DNA of 64,000 nt from Desulfosporosinus meridiei DSM 13257. Lineage in GTDB: Bacteria; Bacillota; Desulfitobacteriia; Desulfitobacteriales; Desulfitobacteriaceae. Where the stretch lies: positions 1,694,501-1,758,500 of the forward strand of contig NC_018515.1 of NCBI RefSeq assembly GCF_000231385.2, in the 5' to 3' direction. The position numbers were made by a program, and so were the translations under genes. Below are positions 34,860 through 44,561 of the stretch, piece by piece; positions within the stretch are counted from its first letter, which is position 1; each line of letters opens with the position of its first letter. The notes below the pieces were generated by a model. It ran no database searches. It was not told the DNA's origin and saw only the letters and a program-made list of their open reading frames with translations.

Positions 34860-36119
34860 ATGGATATCAAATTTACAATTCGAGATTTATCCTTAGCAGC
34901 AGAAGGTCAGCGTAAAATTGATTGGGTTATCCCTCGAATGCAAGTTCTTAATAAAGTTCGTGAGGAGTTCGAGAAGGAACAGTCTTTTGCCGGTAAAAAA
35001 GTAGTTATCTGCTTGCATTTGGAAGCTAAGACTGCTTATTTGGCCCAGGTCATCAAAGCAGGAGGCGCTGAGGTAACCGTAGTTGCCAGTAATCCTCTTT
35101 CAACTCAAGATGATGTAGTAGCCGCGCTTGTTGAAAGTGGAATCGGAGCTCATGCCTGGTATAATGCTTCAGATGAGGAGTATAATGCTCATCTGCAACT
35201 AGCCCTGGATACTGAACCGGATTTTATTATTGATGACGGAGGAGATTTAGTCTCTACAATTCATACCACTCGTCCTGAGCTCCTTAAGAATGTTAAAGGT
35301 GGAGCTGAGGAGACTACGACCGGTGTGTTGCGCTTGCATTCAATGGCCCGTGATGGTGTTCTAAAGTTTCCGATGATAGCTGTGAATGACGCTCAATGTA
35401 AGTTTCTGTTTGATAACAGATATGGTACCGGACAATCTGTGTGGGATGGAATCATGAGAACGACTAATTTGGTTGTTGCCGGCAAGACCGCAGTAGTTGC
35501 TGGTTACGGATGGTGTGGGAAAGGCGTGGCTCTCCGGGCCAAAGGATTAGGAGCGAAGGTGATCATCTGCGAAATTAATCCTATTAAAGCTAATGAGGCC
35601 CTGATGGATGGCTTCGATGTAATGCCCATGGCTGAAGCTGCAAAGTACGGGGATTTCTTCATCACTGTTACAGGCAATATGAATGTGATTAATAAGGAGC
35701 ACTTTCATTTAATGAAATCCGGTGCAATTATGTGTAATGCCGGACATTTTGATGTAGAAGTAAACGTTGCTCAACTGAAAGAAATCGCTGTTTCGGAAAG
35801 AGCAGCAAGAACGAACATTACAGAGTATGCTCTTCCTAATGGTCACCTCTTGTATGTTTTGGCTGAGGGCCGTTTAGTTAATCTAGCTGCCGGGGATGGG
35901 CATCCTGCCGAAGTAATGGATATGACCTTTGCTTTACAGGCACTATCGCTAGAATATGTCGCTTTAAATTATGATAAATTATCTCCTCAAGTCTATCAGG
36001 TCAATACAGAAATTGATGAGCGAGTAGCAATGATAAAACTACAGTCCCTTGGATTATCAATTGATAAATTGACTAAGGAACAGGAAGCTTATCTAGGGTC
36101 TTGGAGTGCTGAAGCATAA
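34860..36119 (+). CDS. ahcY: Adenosylhomocysteinase
   Basis: 419 residues. Family segments are CLHLEAKTAYLAQVI, DDGGDLVST, GAEETTTGVLRL, the NAD-binding motif VAGYGWCGKG and NAGHFDVEV. It splits S-adenosylhomocysteine into adenosine and homocysteine, relieving product inhibition of methyltransferases. It belongs to the shorter bacterial/archaeal form that lacks the insert found in eukaryotic enzymes. It has its own promoter and a strong terminator (36176). Confidence 0.95.
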   Translation: MDIKFTIRDLSLAAEGQRKIDWVIPRMQVLNKVREEFEKEQSFAGKKVVICLHLEAKTAYLAQVIKAGGAEVTVVASNPLSTQDDVVAALVESGIGAHAWYNASDEEYNAHLQLALDTEPDFIIDDGGDLVSTIHTTRPELLKNVKGGAEETTTGVLRLHSMARDGVLKFPMIAVNDAQCKFLFDNRYGTGQSVWDGIMRTTNLVVAGKTAVVAGYGWCGKGVALRAKGLGAKVIICEINPIKANEALMDGFDVMPMAEAAKYGDFFITVTGNMNVINKEHFHLMKSGAIMCNAGHFDVEVNVAQLKEIAVSERAARTNITEYALPNGHLLYVLAEGRLVNLAAGDGHPAEVMDMTFALQALSLEYVALNYDKLSPQVYQVNTEIDERVAMIKLQSLGLSIDKLTKEQEAYLGSWSAEA

Positions 36120-36175
36120 TAAACTTATCTAATTCATTTTAAGTATGTCAAAATTTAATAGTTGTAATTAAAATA

Positions 36176-36213
36176 GCGCATGATCAGCAGATTTGATCAT
36201 GCGCCTTTTGTTA
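36176..36213 (+). terminator. ahcY terminator
   Basis: A perfect 11-bp stem (gcgcatgatca arm) with a 7-nt loop, followed by cttttgttatt. Confidence 0.88.
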
Positions 36214-36395
36214 TTATAAAAATAAGCGCATTGGTCATATGCAAAATTTCATTATTATCACCGAAATTTAGTGTTATCCATAGAAAAATGTGATCGAATC
36301 CATAAAGGGATTTCAAATTAAACACCGAAGTTAAAAAAATCACAAACATCTTAAGGCCCGCTGCTGTGAGGTAACCAGTAAAAGGAGGAATAACT

Positions 36396-38111
36396 TTGAA
36401 TTGGATTCTTAATAGAAAAACAGCATTTAAAATTGGAATCATTATATCCATAATGGTAGTTTCCCTAGGTGGAGTAGGCTATATCGGTTATTTCTATTTC
36501 CAAAAAGCGAGTACCTCCCTTAATAGTTTATATGACAACGAGTTAATACCAATACGGGATATTAATCAAGCACGATCAGATAGTAATGCGCTTAAATCAG
36601 CAGTTTTGGCAATAACTTCTTATACACTTGACAAGGCAACTTATCAGCAACAATTAGATCAAATAACTATGCGCGAAAATTCAATTGAGAAATTCCTTAA
36701 AAGTTATATACCCTTAGCATCAACGAGTTATGAACAGGAAAGATTATCAAAGGCCAATGAGCAGTTCAAAAATTTGAAGCAAGTTATTGAAACAACCTTG
36801 GCTTATGAACAAAAGGGCAAAAGAAATGAAGCAATGGAATACTACTATAAAATGGGTTTTTCAGCGCAAGAAGATTTTCAAACTCTTTTGCGCGAAATCG
36901 GGAATTATCATATCGAAGAAGCAAAATCAGAAGTTACTAACGATAACCGGATGATTAATAGTGCTCAGTCGATGCTAATTCTTTTACCGGCATTGGCAAC
37001 ACTGCTTGCAGTATTAATCGGTATTTTAATCACTAGAATGATAGTACAGCCATTGAAAACAATTTCAGAGAGTGTTGAAAAGGTCGCTCAAGGAAACTTA
37101 AATGTGGAACTTAATATTTCAACAGAGGATGAAGTAGGAATACTCGCAAGGTCCTTTGATATTATGACTGCTAATTTGAGGGGTTTGGTAACTCAAATAT
37201 CTGAGTCTGCAGAGCAGCTTACGGCGGCATCTCAGGAAATTGTCGCCACAATGGATCAAAATACTCAAGTTTCCAATCAAATCAGCCAGGCAATTACTGA
37301 AGTGGCAAATGGCTCAGAACAGCAAGTCAAGGCATTGTCTGATACATCCGGGACGATTGAAGAACTTTCGGCTAGTATTGAAGAAGTTGCTTCGAGTGGT
37401 AATATAGTTGCCAACACTGCGAACAAGACAGTTCAGATTGCCCAAGCAGGTAATCAAACGATTTCTCATGCTGTAGAACAAATGAGCATAGTAGGTAGTT
37501 CAACTGAGCTTGTTCAGAATGCAATTCAGAAATTAGAGCTTGGTTTTGATAATATCACAGAATTCATTGATATTATTGCTAATATCTCGTCGCAGACAAA
37601 CCTACTGGCTTTGAACGCGGCTATCGAAGCTGCCCGAGCAGGCGAGAATGGGCGAGGTTTTGCAGTTGTAGCAGAGGAAGTGCGAAAGCTTGCAGAACTA
37701 TCAAGAGATTCAGCAGTTAATATTGTTTCAACGGTTAAAGAAAATAAAGAAAATATTAAGGACGCTAGCTTAGCAATGGAAAGCGCTGTACGCAGTGTTG
37801 CGGATGGTGTCGAAGTAGTTAATACTGCAGGTAAAGCCTTTGGGAATATTGTAGGGTTGATCAATGATGTCTCCGAACAAGTAAACCAAATAGCAGCAGT
37901 GGTTCAACAAATGGCAAGTGGAAGTCAATATATCGTTTCATCTGTTTTATCAATTGATGAATTAAATAAGGAAACATCTAATCAAACTTTAAGTGTAAGT
38001 GCGGCTATTCAGGAACAGACTGCCGCCATGGATCAGATTACAGACAGCAGTAAGAGCTTAGCGAATTTGGCTGAAGAGCTTCGTTACGCTGTTGAAAAGT
38101 TTAGTATCTAG
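36396..38111 (+). CDS. Methyl-accepting chemotaxis protein
   Basis: 571 residues, TTG start after AAAAGGAGG. An N-terminal membrane helix (about 12-33), an extracellular four-helix-bundle sensor (35-185), a second helix (about 186-209), HAMP and a C-terminal signalling domain with the conserved tip [20 protein letters not shown]. It binds a small ligand outside the cell and controls CheA. It stands alone and is followed by a terminator. Confidence 0.93.
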   Translation: MNWILNRKTAFKIGIIISIMVVSLGGVGYIGYFYFQKASTSLNSLYDNELIPIRDINQARSDSNALKSAVLAITSYTLDKATYQQQLDQITMRENSIEKFLKSYIPLASTSYEQERLSKANEQFKNLKQVIETTLAYEQKGKRNEAMEYYYKMGFSAQEDFQTLLREIGNYHIEEAKSEVTNDNRMINSAQSMLILLPALATLLAVLIGILITRMIVQPLKTISESVEKVAQGNLNVELNISTEDEVGILARSFDIMTANLRGLVTQISESAEQLTAASQEIVATMDQNTQVSNQISQAITEVANGSEQQVKALSDTSGTIEELSASIEEVASSGNIVANTANKTVQIAQAGNQTISHAVEQMSIVGSSTELVQNAIQKLELGFDNITEFIDIIANISSQTNLLALNAAIEAARAGENGRGFAVVAEEVRKLAELSRDSAVNIVSTVKENKENIKDASLAMESAVRSVADGVEVVNTAGKAFGNIVGLINDVSEQVNQIAAVVQQMASGSQYIVSSVLSIDELNKETSNQTLSVSAAIQEQTAAMDQITDSSKSLANLAEELRYAVEKFSI

Positions 38112-38134
38112 CGATAAGAATTATGGCGGTAAAG

Positions 38135-38163
38135 AAAGAACCATCTCCAGGGTTCTTTTTTTA
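38135..38163 (+). terminator. Terminator after the chemotaxis receptor gene
   Basis: Stem aaagaacc/ggttcttt with an 8-nt loop, running into a T7 tract. Confidence 0.85.
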
Positions 38164-38347
38164 CGTGGTGCGCCACGCGTGGCGATTAAAGTAGACCTTT
38201 ACTTATGTATGGTAAAAGGATAATAAACCTGGGGACACCATATGAGGAGGGTAGATCCAATTGCCCCTTATAGACCTAATCTGTGGTAAAATATAATAAG
38301 CTCAATTCCCCTGGACTTACGTCCATTGATATAAAGAGAGGATCTAG

Positions 38348-40636
38348 ATGATTAGAAAACTTATTATTGCAGAAAAACCGTCCCAAGCTCGTGAATATGC
38401 TGCGGCCTTAGGTGTAAAAAAGCGAGGCGATGGGTTCTTAGAAAATGAAAGCTATGTGATAACCTGGTGCTACGGCCACCTATTAGAGCTAGAGCGTCCG
38501 GAAGCTTATATGGATTTAGATAGAGTCGGGAAACGTTGGAGTTTAAAGAGATTGCCGGTATTACCTAAGCTTAGGGATTTTCGGCGGGTTGTTAAATCCG
38601 GTGCAGAAAAGCAATTTAAAGTAATTCAGCAATGGTTAAAATCTTCGGACATTGGTGAGGTTATTTGTGGAACTGACGCCGATCGGGAAGGACAGTTGCT
38701 TTTTCAGGAGGTCTGGGATGCCTCAAAGTGCAATAAGCCTTTGTCTAGGCTCTGGATTTCCTCTTTGACCAACGCAGCAATTTTAGAGGGTTTAAAATCT
38801 CTCCGACCAGGTGAGTCAATGGCAGGATTAGCTGCAGCCGGAAATGGACGGGCCTACGCAGATTGGGATTTCGGAATGAATTTGACAGAAGGATTTAGCT
38901 CTTTATTTGGTAGCTTCGATGCTGAACGCAAAAAACCCAATGTTATATCAATAGGTCGAGTACAGACACCGACCTTAGCCTTAATCGTAGAGCGGGAGTG
39001 GGAAATCGAACAATTTGTCACCCAGCGATTCTTTGAGGTGAAGGCAGAGTTTACAACTTTGCAAGGGGGATATCCAGGTAAATGGTTTGACCTTAGAGAT
39101 GACTCAAAGCGGATAACAGATCCTCAGGTTGCAGAGACTATTGTTGCCAAAACCCAAGGTAAGCAAGGGGAAATCCTTAGAATTGAACAGAAAGATGTAC
39201 AAGAGCCAGCCCCCCTGCTATTTGATCTAACCTCATTGTCAATTGCAGCTTCTAAAAAGTACGGATATAGTGCCGAGAAAGTACTGCAGTTAGCTCAGTC
39301 ACTTTATGAAAAAAAGGCAATAACTTATCCACGTACGGATTGTGCTTATTTATCCACAGACATTTTACCAAAACTGCCAGATCATCTTAGAGCGACTCGC
39401 CAAGAACCTTATACGAACTTAGTTGATGAGGCAGCTCAGTTTGGATTACCTAAGGGGAAAAGAGTAATTAATACAATCACTGCCCACCATGCTATTATTC
39501 CGACAACTGAAAAAGTTGCCCTAGATAGGCTCAATCGGGACGAACAGAATCTATATGACTTAATCCTTCGGCGTTTTCTGGCGGTTTGGTTTCCTCCTGC
39601 TCAGTACCATCAAACAGATGTAGTAACCATGGTTGAGGATGAGGCTTTTCGCACGAAAGGTAAAGTATTGTTGAGCCTGGGGTGGAAAAAAGTATACGGT
39701 TCAAGTGAGCTTAATGAAGAGAGTGAAGGAAAAAGTAAGAAAAAGCTTAAACAAGATCAGACAGAGGATGAAAGTGTAGCTTTGCCCCCTCTGAGCAAGG
39801 GAGAAGACGTGAAAGCTAAACGTGTTTTTATTGAAGAAAAAAGCACAAAACCACCGAAACGCTTTACTCAAGGTGATCTGCTTAAAGCCATGGAGGGTGC
39901 TGGAAAACAGATTGATGACGAAATACTTCGCCAGCAACTTAAAGGAAAAGGACTGGGTACAGTAGCAACTCGCCCGGCTATTATTGAAAGCCTAATTGAT
40001 CGGGGATATATCCTGCAGGATCACAAGATCTTAAGACCCACTGAAAAAGGTGTGGAATTGATTAAAGTGATTAAGGAAAAGCTACCTCAAGCCCAGCTCC
40101 TGATTAGTGCGGAAATGACAGGACAAATGGAGTTTGACCTATCAAAAGTTGAAAGAGGAGAACTTACAATTGAACATTACATGACAGAAGTAGAAGAGGC
40201 AATTGTACGAATTCTTCAAGAGCTTCGTTCCTTTGAACAAAGACATGGTAAAACCCCTTTAGCTCTTGCCCCATCCTCAAAGAACTTAAAAAAAGGTAAA
40301 GAAGTAAAGGAATCGGGAAAGAAGGATAAAACAAAACCTGTAGAGGAGAGTCCGGTAAAAAGATTGGGAAACTGTCCAAAGTGCGGCGGGGAAATAATTG
40401 AAGGTCAGAAGGGATTTGGATGTTCAAATTGGAGAGAAGGCTGCCGTTTTGTATTATGGAAAACTCCGATTTGTGGTAAAGTGCTGACTGTGAATCAGGT
40501 CAAAAGCTTATTGAAAAAGGGGAGAACCCCTTTGATTAAAGGCTTTAAATCAAAATCAGGGAAAACTTTCGCGGCCTATTTGATATGGGAAGATCAACTT
40601 GAGGCAAAATTAAAATTTGAGATTGAGAATTCATGA
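38348..40636 (+). CDS. topB: DNA topoisomerase III
   Basis: 762 residues. The Toprim domain has IIAEKPSQ at the start and GTDADREGQLL near residue 112. The catalytic tyrosine is in AITYPRTDCAYLS (near 330). The C-terminus has a lysine-rich linker and one zinc-finger-like repeat (CPKCGGE...CSNWREGC). It is a type IA enzyme that decatenates single-stranded DNA crossings. The stop overlaps the MATE gene start (ATGA). Confidence 0.94.
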   Translation: MIRKLIIAEKPSQAREYAAALGVKKRGDGFLENESYVITWCYGHLLELERPEAYMDLDRVGKRWSLKRLPVLPKLRDFRRVVKSGAEKQFKVIQQWLKSSDIGEVICGTDADREGQLLFQEVWDASKCNKPLSRLWISSLTNAAILEGLKSLRPGESMAGLAAAGNGRAYADWDFGMNLTEGFSSLFGSFDAERKKPNVISIGRVQTPTLALIVEREWEIEQFVTQRFFEVKAEFTTLQGGYPGKWFDLRDDSKRITDPQVAETIVAKTQGKQGEILRIEQKDVQEPAPLLFDLTSLSIAASKKYGYSAEKVLQLAQSLYEKKAITYPRTDCAYLSTDILPKLPDHLRATRQEPYTNLVDEAAQFGLPKGKRVINTITAHHAIIPTTEKVALDRLNRDEQNLYDLILRRFLAVWFPPAQYHQTDVVTMVEDEAFRTKGKVLLSLGWKKVYGSSELNEESEGKSKKKLKQDQTEDESVALPPLSKGEDVKAKRVFIEEKSTKPPKRFTQGDLLKAMEGAGKQIDDEILRQQLKGKGLGTVATRPAIIESLIDRGYILQDHKILRPTEKGVELIKVIKEKLPQAQLLISAEMTGQMEFDLSKVERGELTIEHYMTEVEEAIVRILQELRSFEQRHGKTPLALAPSSKNLKKGKEVKESGKKDKTKPVEESPVKRLGNCPKCGGEIIEGQKGFGCSNWREGCRFVLWKTPICGKVLTVNQVKSLLKKGRTPLIKGFKSKSGKTFAAYLIWEDQLEAKLKFEIENS

Positions 40637-41982
40637 AACAGACATTTACGATGCTGCAAAAGATTAAACAGTTGTTTTCAATTCTATGGCCGATATTAGT
40701 GGCTCAAGTCACTATATTTTCTATGAATTTTTTTGATACCCTTATGTCCGGACATGCTAGCACTGATGATTTGGCAGGTGTAGCGATCGGTTCAAGCATC
40801 TGGGTTCCCGTAGGTGCCGGGTTAGGAGGAATTTTCGTAGCCGTAACTCCAATTGTGGCACACCTGATTGGAGGGAATCGAAAAAAGGAAATTGCCTTTA
40901 AAGTTATCCAAGGAATTTATTTAGCCTTGTTTGTGTCCTTACTTGTAATTGGGGGAGGGATTATAGCCTTAGACTCCATTCTTTCTTTGATGGGTTTAGA
41001 GGATAATGTTCTTCGTATATCGCGAAGTTACTTGGTGGCACTTGCAAGTGGAATTCCGGCGTTGTTTATTTATCAGGTTTTACGTGCTTTTATCGATGCT
41101 TTAGGGAAAACAAGAATAACCATGGTAATCGCCTTAGTCTCTTTACCCATCAACATAGCTCTGAATTATATTTTTATCTTCGGTCAATTTGGGTTGCCTC
41201 CTTTAGGCGGTGTTGGTGCAGGTATTGCGTCGACTATAACCTATTATTGTATGGTTATAATGGCCCTGACAATAATTCTTCGTAATCATTCTTTCTCTTC
41301 GTATCAATTGTTTAATAAGTTTTACAGATTATCACTTAAGGAATGGAAGGAACAATTGAAGATAGGTTTACCGATAGGTTTTGCTATTTTTGTGGAGACA
41401 AGCATTTTTGCAGTGGTCGCTTTGCTCATGAGCTCTTTCAACACTGTTACTATTGCAGCTCATCAAGTAGCTATGAATTTTTCATCAATGCTTTACATGG
41501 TGCCCTTAAGCATCTCCTCTGCATTAACAATTTTAGTCGGCTTCGAAGTCGGGGCTAATAGGCAGAGGGATGCTCGACAATACAGTTATCTGGGTATGGG
41601 TATGTCGATTGGCTTGGCCTGTATATGTGCAGCTGTATTATTGCTGTTTAGTGAAAAAGTAGCAGCTTTATATTCTAAGGAAGCTGAAGTGATCGAAATG
41701 GCGCAACACTTTCTTATCTATGCGTTATTTTTCCAATTGTCAGATGCAATTGGAGCACCTATTCAAGGTACTCTGCGAGGCTATAAGGACGTGAATGCCA
41801 CGTTTTACATTGCATGTATTTCTTATTGGGGTATTGGGTTACCCGCAGGGTACTATATGGCACAGAACACACCACTTGAAGCATCAGGGTATTGGATTGG
41901 ACTGATACTAGGTTTGGCAGTCAGTGCTATCTGTTTATCCGGTCGTCTCATGGTTGTACAGAGACGACAGAAGGCTCTGTAA
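40633..41982 (+). CDS. MATE family multidrug exporter (NorM-like)
   Basis: 449 residues with 12 helices in two homologous halves. Typical segments are PILVAQVTIFSMNFFDTLMSGH at the start, PLGGVGAGIASTITYY in the middle and AHQVAMNFSSMLYMVPLSISSA in the second half. It exports cationic drugs or metabolites in exchange for Na+ or H+. Translation is coupled to topB by a 4-bp overlap; the pairing has no obvious functional meaning. Confidence 0.9.
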   Translation: MKQTFTMLQKIKQLFSILWPILVAQVTIFSMNFFDTLMSGHASTDDLAGVAIGSSIWVPVGAGLGGIFVAVTPIVAHLIGGNRKKEIAFKVIQGIYLALFVSLLVIGGGIIALDSILSLMGLEDNVLRISRSYLVALASGIPALFIYQVLRAFIDALGKTRITMVIALVSLPINIALNYIFIFGQFGLPPLGGVGAGIASTITYYCMVIMALTIILRNHSFSSYQLFNKFYRLSLKEWKEQLKIGLPIGFAIFVETSIFAVVALLMSSFNTVTIAAHQVAMNFSSMLYMVPLSISSALTILVGFEVGANRQRDARQYSYLGMGMSIGLACICAAVLLLFSEKVAALYSKEAEVIEMAQHFLIYALFFQLSDAIGAPIQGTLRGYKDVNATFYIACISYWGIGLPAGYYMAQNTPLEASGYWIGLILGLAVSAICLSGRLMVVQRRQKAL

Positions 41983-42108
41983 GGAGTACTGGGCAAGTCT
42001 TAATGACTTAAGAATTAGCTCCTTTCGGAATGAACTGATCCAGCAGATATAGGGCTGTTCAAGGATACTAAGAAATCACCAGCTAGTACGTCTCAGAGAT
42101 AATCTTTC

Positions 42109-42152
42109 TTAAGTCTAACTGACTCAACAAAAGTCAATTAGACTTAATTTTT
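42109..42152 (+). terminator. Terminator of the MATE gene, possibly also an activator-binding dyad
   Basis: A 16-bp stem (ttaagtctaactgact arm, one C-A mismatch) with a 7-nt loop is followed by a run of T. It also forms a TGACT...AGTCA dyad about 165 bp upstream of the sigma-54 promoter. Confidence 0.8.
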
Positions 42153-42316
42153 TATACTATTGAAAAAAGTTTTAGGGGACTAATTTTTGAATTTATAACA
42201 AAAATATTATTTTGAATGGTAAAAAAAATTTTCAAAAAGTTATATACCCTATAACCTGCGCAAATAGCAGTCATTTATTATTTATTTCATAACATTGAAT
42301 TTGTTTTGCTGATAAT

Positions 42317-42332
42317 TGGCAACAAATTTGCA
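42317..42332 (+). promoter_or_regulatory. Sigma-54 promoter of the BCCT transporter
   Basis: TGGCAA-CAAAT-TTGCA fits the consensus with exact GG/GC spacing. It is about 480 bp upstream of the transporter start, giving a long leader. Confidence 0.75.
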
Positions 42333-42480
42333 AACGTATGTATTATGAGGATTTAGCAATTTTTGTGAAGGAGGTTAGAAGAAGGATAAGATTCTTATAA
42401 TTCAAAGACCAGCTAACAATAATGAAGAATTTTTGTCAATTCGGATTTGCTAGGTCTGAAAAGGAGGGTATAACAAACAA

Positions 42481-42699
42481 ATCATTAAAAGTTCGAACCT
42501 GAGAGATAGAAGTAAAGGATTAACGGTATTAGTTACATTTCTAATGATATATTCTTTATTATTCTTGCTCGAAAATTAATTTTGAACTATATGCAAATCT
42601 AGTGAAATAAGAAATAGCTACTAAGGCGATAACCTAGGTTTCTTAGCGGGCATCATCATAGGATTGTTTTTCACGGATCTGAAAATACCAAGAAGGTAA
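42481..42699 (+). pseudogene. Possible remnant of a small two-helix membrane protein
   Basis: One frame reads SKGLTVLVTFLMIYSLLFLLEN, then three stop codons (42577-42630), then in the same frame GDNLGFLAGIIIGLFF and TDLKIPRR before a stop at 42697. Both halves look like genuine membrane helices with charged flanks. A strong AAAAGGAGG lies about 15 nt upstream, but no ATG, GTG or TTG follows it in frame. Decay of a small gene is the simplest reading. Confidence 0.3.
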
Positions 42700-42809
42700 T
42701 AACCAAGGATTTTGTTTTCGTAACACTATAGATAGAAACGTGGAATTTATCAACTTACTTATCTTCTTAACCCGGTTCTCAGATTAAATCACAAGAAAGG
42801 GTGAATAAC

Positions 42810-44375
42810 TTGTCGCAAGAGAAATCTAAAGGGATATATGCACGTATTAATCCTGTTGTTTTCTGGGGCAGTGCTATTTTATGTGTTCTGTTATATGCCC
42901 CAATGCTTATTTATGGTTCAGACCTGCAACCCTATGTTGCAGTCGTATTAAAAGCTATAACTTATAACATGGACTGGTTATGGTTATTATTTACTTTGGG
43001 CTGTGTAATATTTTCATTTTGGCTAGCTTTTGGCAGATATGGCAATGTAAAATTGGGCGGAACAGATGATAAACCTGAATTCTCAGACTTCAGCTGGTTA
43101 TCAATGATGTTCACTGGCGGTGTTGGAGCAGGTTTAGTTTATTGGTCCATGGCCGAGCCTTTGTATTATCTAAAGTTTCCTCCTTATTGGAATGAGGCAT
43201 TTTCTGGGCAAGCTTCGCAATTCGCTATTGCCTATGGAATGTTTCACTGGGGGCTTTCGGCCTGGTCTATCTTTGTTCCGGGGGCTATCGCCTTTGCCTA
43301 CATGCTTTACGTTAGAAAAAAACCCTACTTTTCCCCAAGCTATGCTTGCCGGGGAGTATTGGGTGATCGGGTAGACGGATGGCTTGGCAGAGCGATCGAT
43401 ATCTTTGTTGTGCTTGGTCTGGTCGGCGGATTAGGAACAACCTTAGGAACCGTTATTCCTATGATGTCGGCTGTTGCAGCCGGTTATCTGGGTATTCAGG
43501 ATACTATGACGGTAAAAGTAGTGACCACACTGGTAATTGCAGCAACATTTACCTATAGTGCTGTCTCCGGTATCAATAGCGGAATTAAAAAATTGTCGGA
43601 ATTAAATAGTTGGTTATGTATGGGGTTATTAGCGTTTGTTGCGATCGTTGGCCCTACCTTGTTTTTGTTTTCCTTTTATGTTGACAACTTAGGGGTTTTG
43701 ATTACTAACTTTTTCCGTATGAGTTTATATACAGATCCCATTACCAAATCCGGTTTCCCTCAAGACTGGACAGTATTTTACTGGGCTTGGTGGGCTGCCT
43801 GGGCTATGTACTTCGGCTTATTTGTTGCCAGGATCTCCAAGGGGAGAACCATCAAAAACGTGGTTATAAATATGATGGTTGTAACATCCATCGGCTGTTC
43901 ACTGTTCTTCTTGGTGTTCGGCGGCTATGCTGTAAATCTTCAGCTTAATCTAGGGGTAGCACTTGATATGACTATGAAGGACGCCGGTGCCGGGGCAATG
44001 ATTTCCCAACTCTTGCATACCTTACCGTTAGCTGTAATAGTTGTTCCCTATTTCTTATTTGTCATGCTTATTTTCCAAGCTACTACCATTGATACTAATG
44101 CCTATATTATTTCCAGTATTTCTTGCAAAGAGGTTAAGAATGGTCAGGAATCTCCCCAATGGACAAGACTTTTCTGGTGTGCACTCCTGGCTGTGATCGG
44201 GGTAGCTATCATGGTGGTGGGCGGATTACCGGTAGTTCAACTTTCATCGGTTGCCACCAGTGTACCCATAATATTTATTATCATCATCTTATCTCTGTCC
44301 CTACTCAAGTGGCTTAAGGAGGATTTCGGCGGAGAAGATAAAGTGCAAATTGTTGATTATCCGGAAGAAGACTAA
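42810..44375 (+). CDS. BCCT-family betaine/carnitine/choline transporter
   Basis: TTG 42810 (AAAGG 9 nt upstream) is preferred over GTG 42801, which lies against that site; 521 residues. Twelve helices are visible, with the glycine-rich substrate/sodium segment FTGGVGAGLVYWSMAEPL and the BCCT signature YGMFHWGLSAWSIFVPGAIAFAY. The helix-8 region shows the aromatic-rich FYWAWWAAWAMYFGLFVAR that forms the trimethylammonium cage. The C-terminus is short, so it lacks the long osmosensor tail of BetP and is more likely a metabolic uptake system. The context of MttB-family genes supports quaternary amine uptake. Confidence 0.92.
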   Translation: MSQEKSKGIYARINPVVFWGSAILCVLLYAPMLIYGSDLQPYVAVVLKAITYNMDWLWLLFTLGCVIFSFWLAFGRYGNVKLGGTDDKPEFSDFSWLSMMFTGGVGAGLVYWSMAEPLYYLKFPPYWNEAFSGQASQFAIAYGMFHWGLSAWSIFVPGAIAFAYMLYVRKKPYFSPSYACRGVLGDRVDGWLGRAIDIFVVLGLVGGLGTTLGTVIPMMSAVAAGYLGIQDTMTVKVVTTLVIAATFTYSAVSGINSGIKKLSELNSWLCMGLLAFVAIVGPTLFLFSFYVDNLGVLITNFFRMSLYTDPITKSGFPQDWTVFYWAWWAAWAMYFGLFVARISKGRTIKNVVINMMVVTSIGCSLFFLVFGGYAVNLQLNLGVALDMTMKDAGAGAMISQLLHTLPLAVIVVPYFLFVMLIFQATTIDTNAYIISSISCKEVKNGQESPQWTRLFWCALLAVIGVAIMVVGGLPVVQLSSVATSVPIIFIIIILSLSLLKWLKEDFGGEDKVQIVDYPEED

Positions 44376-44410
44376 TTTGGGGTTGTCGTTGTAAGACAGT
44401 CCGGAACGTA

Positions 44411-44450
44411 GCAAAAGGCGGCTTAAACCAGAAGCCGCCTTTTGCCTTTT
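44411..44450 (+). terminator. Terminator of the BCCT transporter
   Basis: A perfect 14-bp stem (gcaaaaggcggctt arm), 7-nt loop, then ctttt. Confidence 0.88.
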
Positions 44451-44479
44451 AATATATAATGAGGTTGAATAAGGGTAAA

Positions 44480-44526
44480 ATTATCCCCAAAGAGGATGGC
44501 TGATCGCGGCGGCCATCCTCTTTGGG
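44480..44526 (-). terminator. Terminator of the LysR gene
   Basis: A perfect 15-bp stem (cccaaagaggatggc with gccatcctctttggg), followed on the minus strand by gataatttta. Confidence 0.7.
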
Positions 44527-44561
44527 ATTGCTCCTTCTACAGACAAGAGACCTCTTGGGTT

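Larger units (their letters stand above)
41983..42809. other. Long regulatory region before the BCCT transporter
   Basis: 827 bp. In order: the MATE terminator and dyad (42109-42152), a long AT-rich stretch, a -24/-12 promoter (42317-42332), a 450-nt leader with ribosome-site-like GAAGGAGG and AAAAGGAGG motifs that have no proper start codon nearby, and remains of a small two-helix membrane protein (42481-42699). Confidence 0.55.

Noticed and set aside
36240-36395. c-di-GMP (GEMM) riboswitch before the chemoreceptor gene
   Set aside because: The leader has a GGCCC...GAGGTAACC stretch, but the conserved core elements of the riboswitch (such as GGGACGCAAAGC) are missing.
38160-38185. GCGCCACGCGTGGCG palindrome as an operator
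   Set aside because: It lies directly after a terminator in non-coding DNA with no repeat elsewhere, so there is no support for a function.
42485-42510. tRNA-like T arm around GTTCGAACC
   Set aside because: The flanking bases do not form a T stem and no cloverleaf can be drawn.
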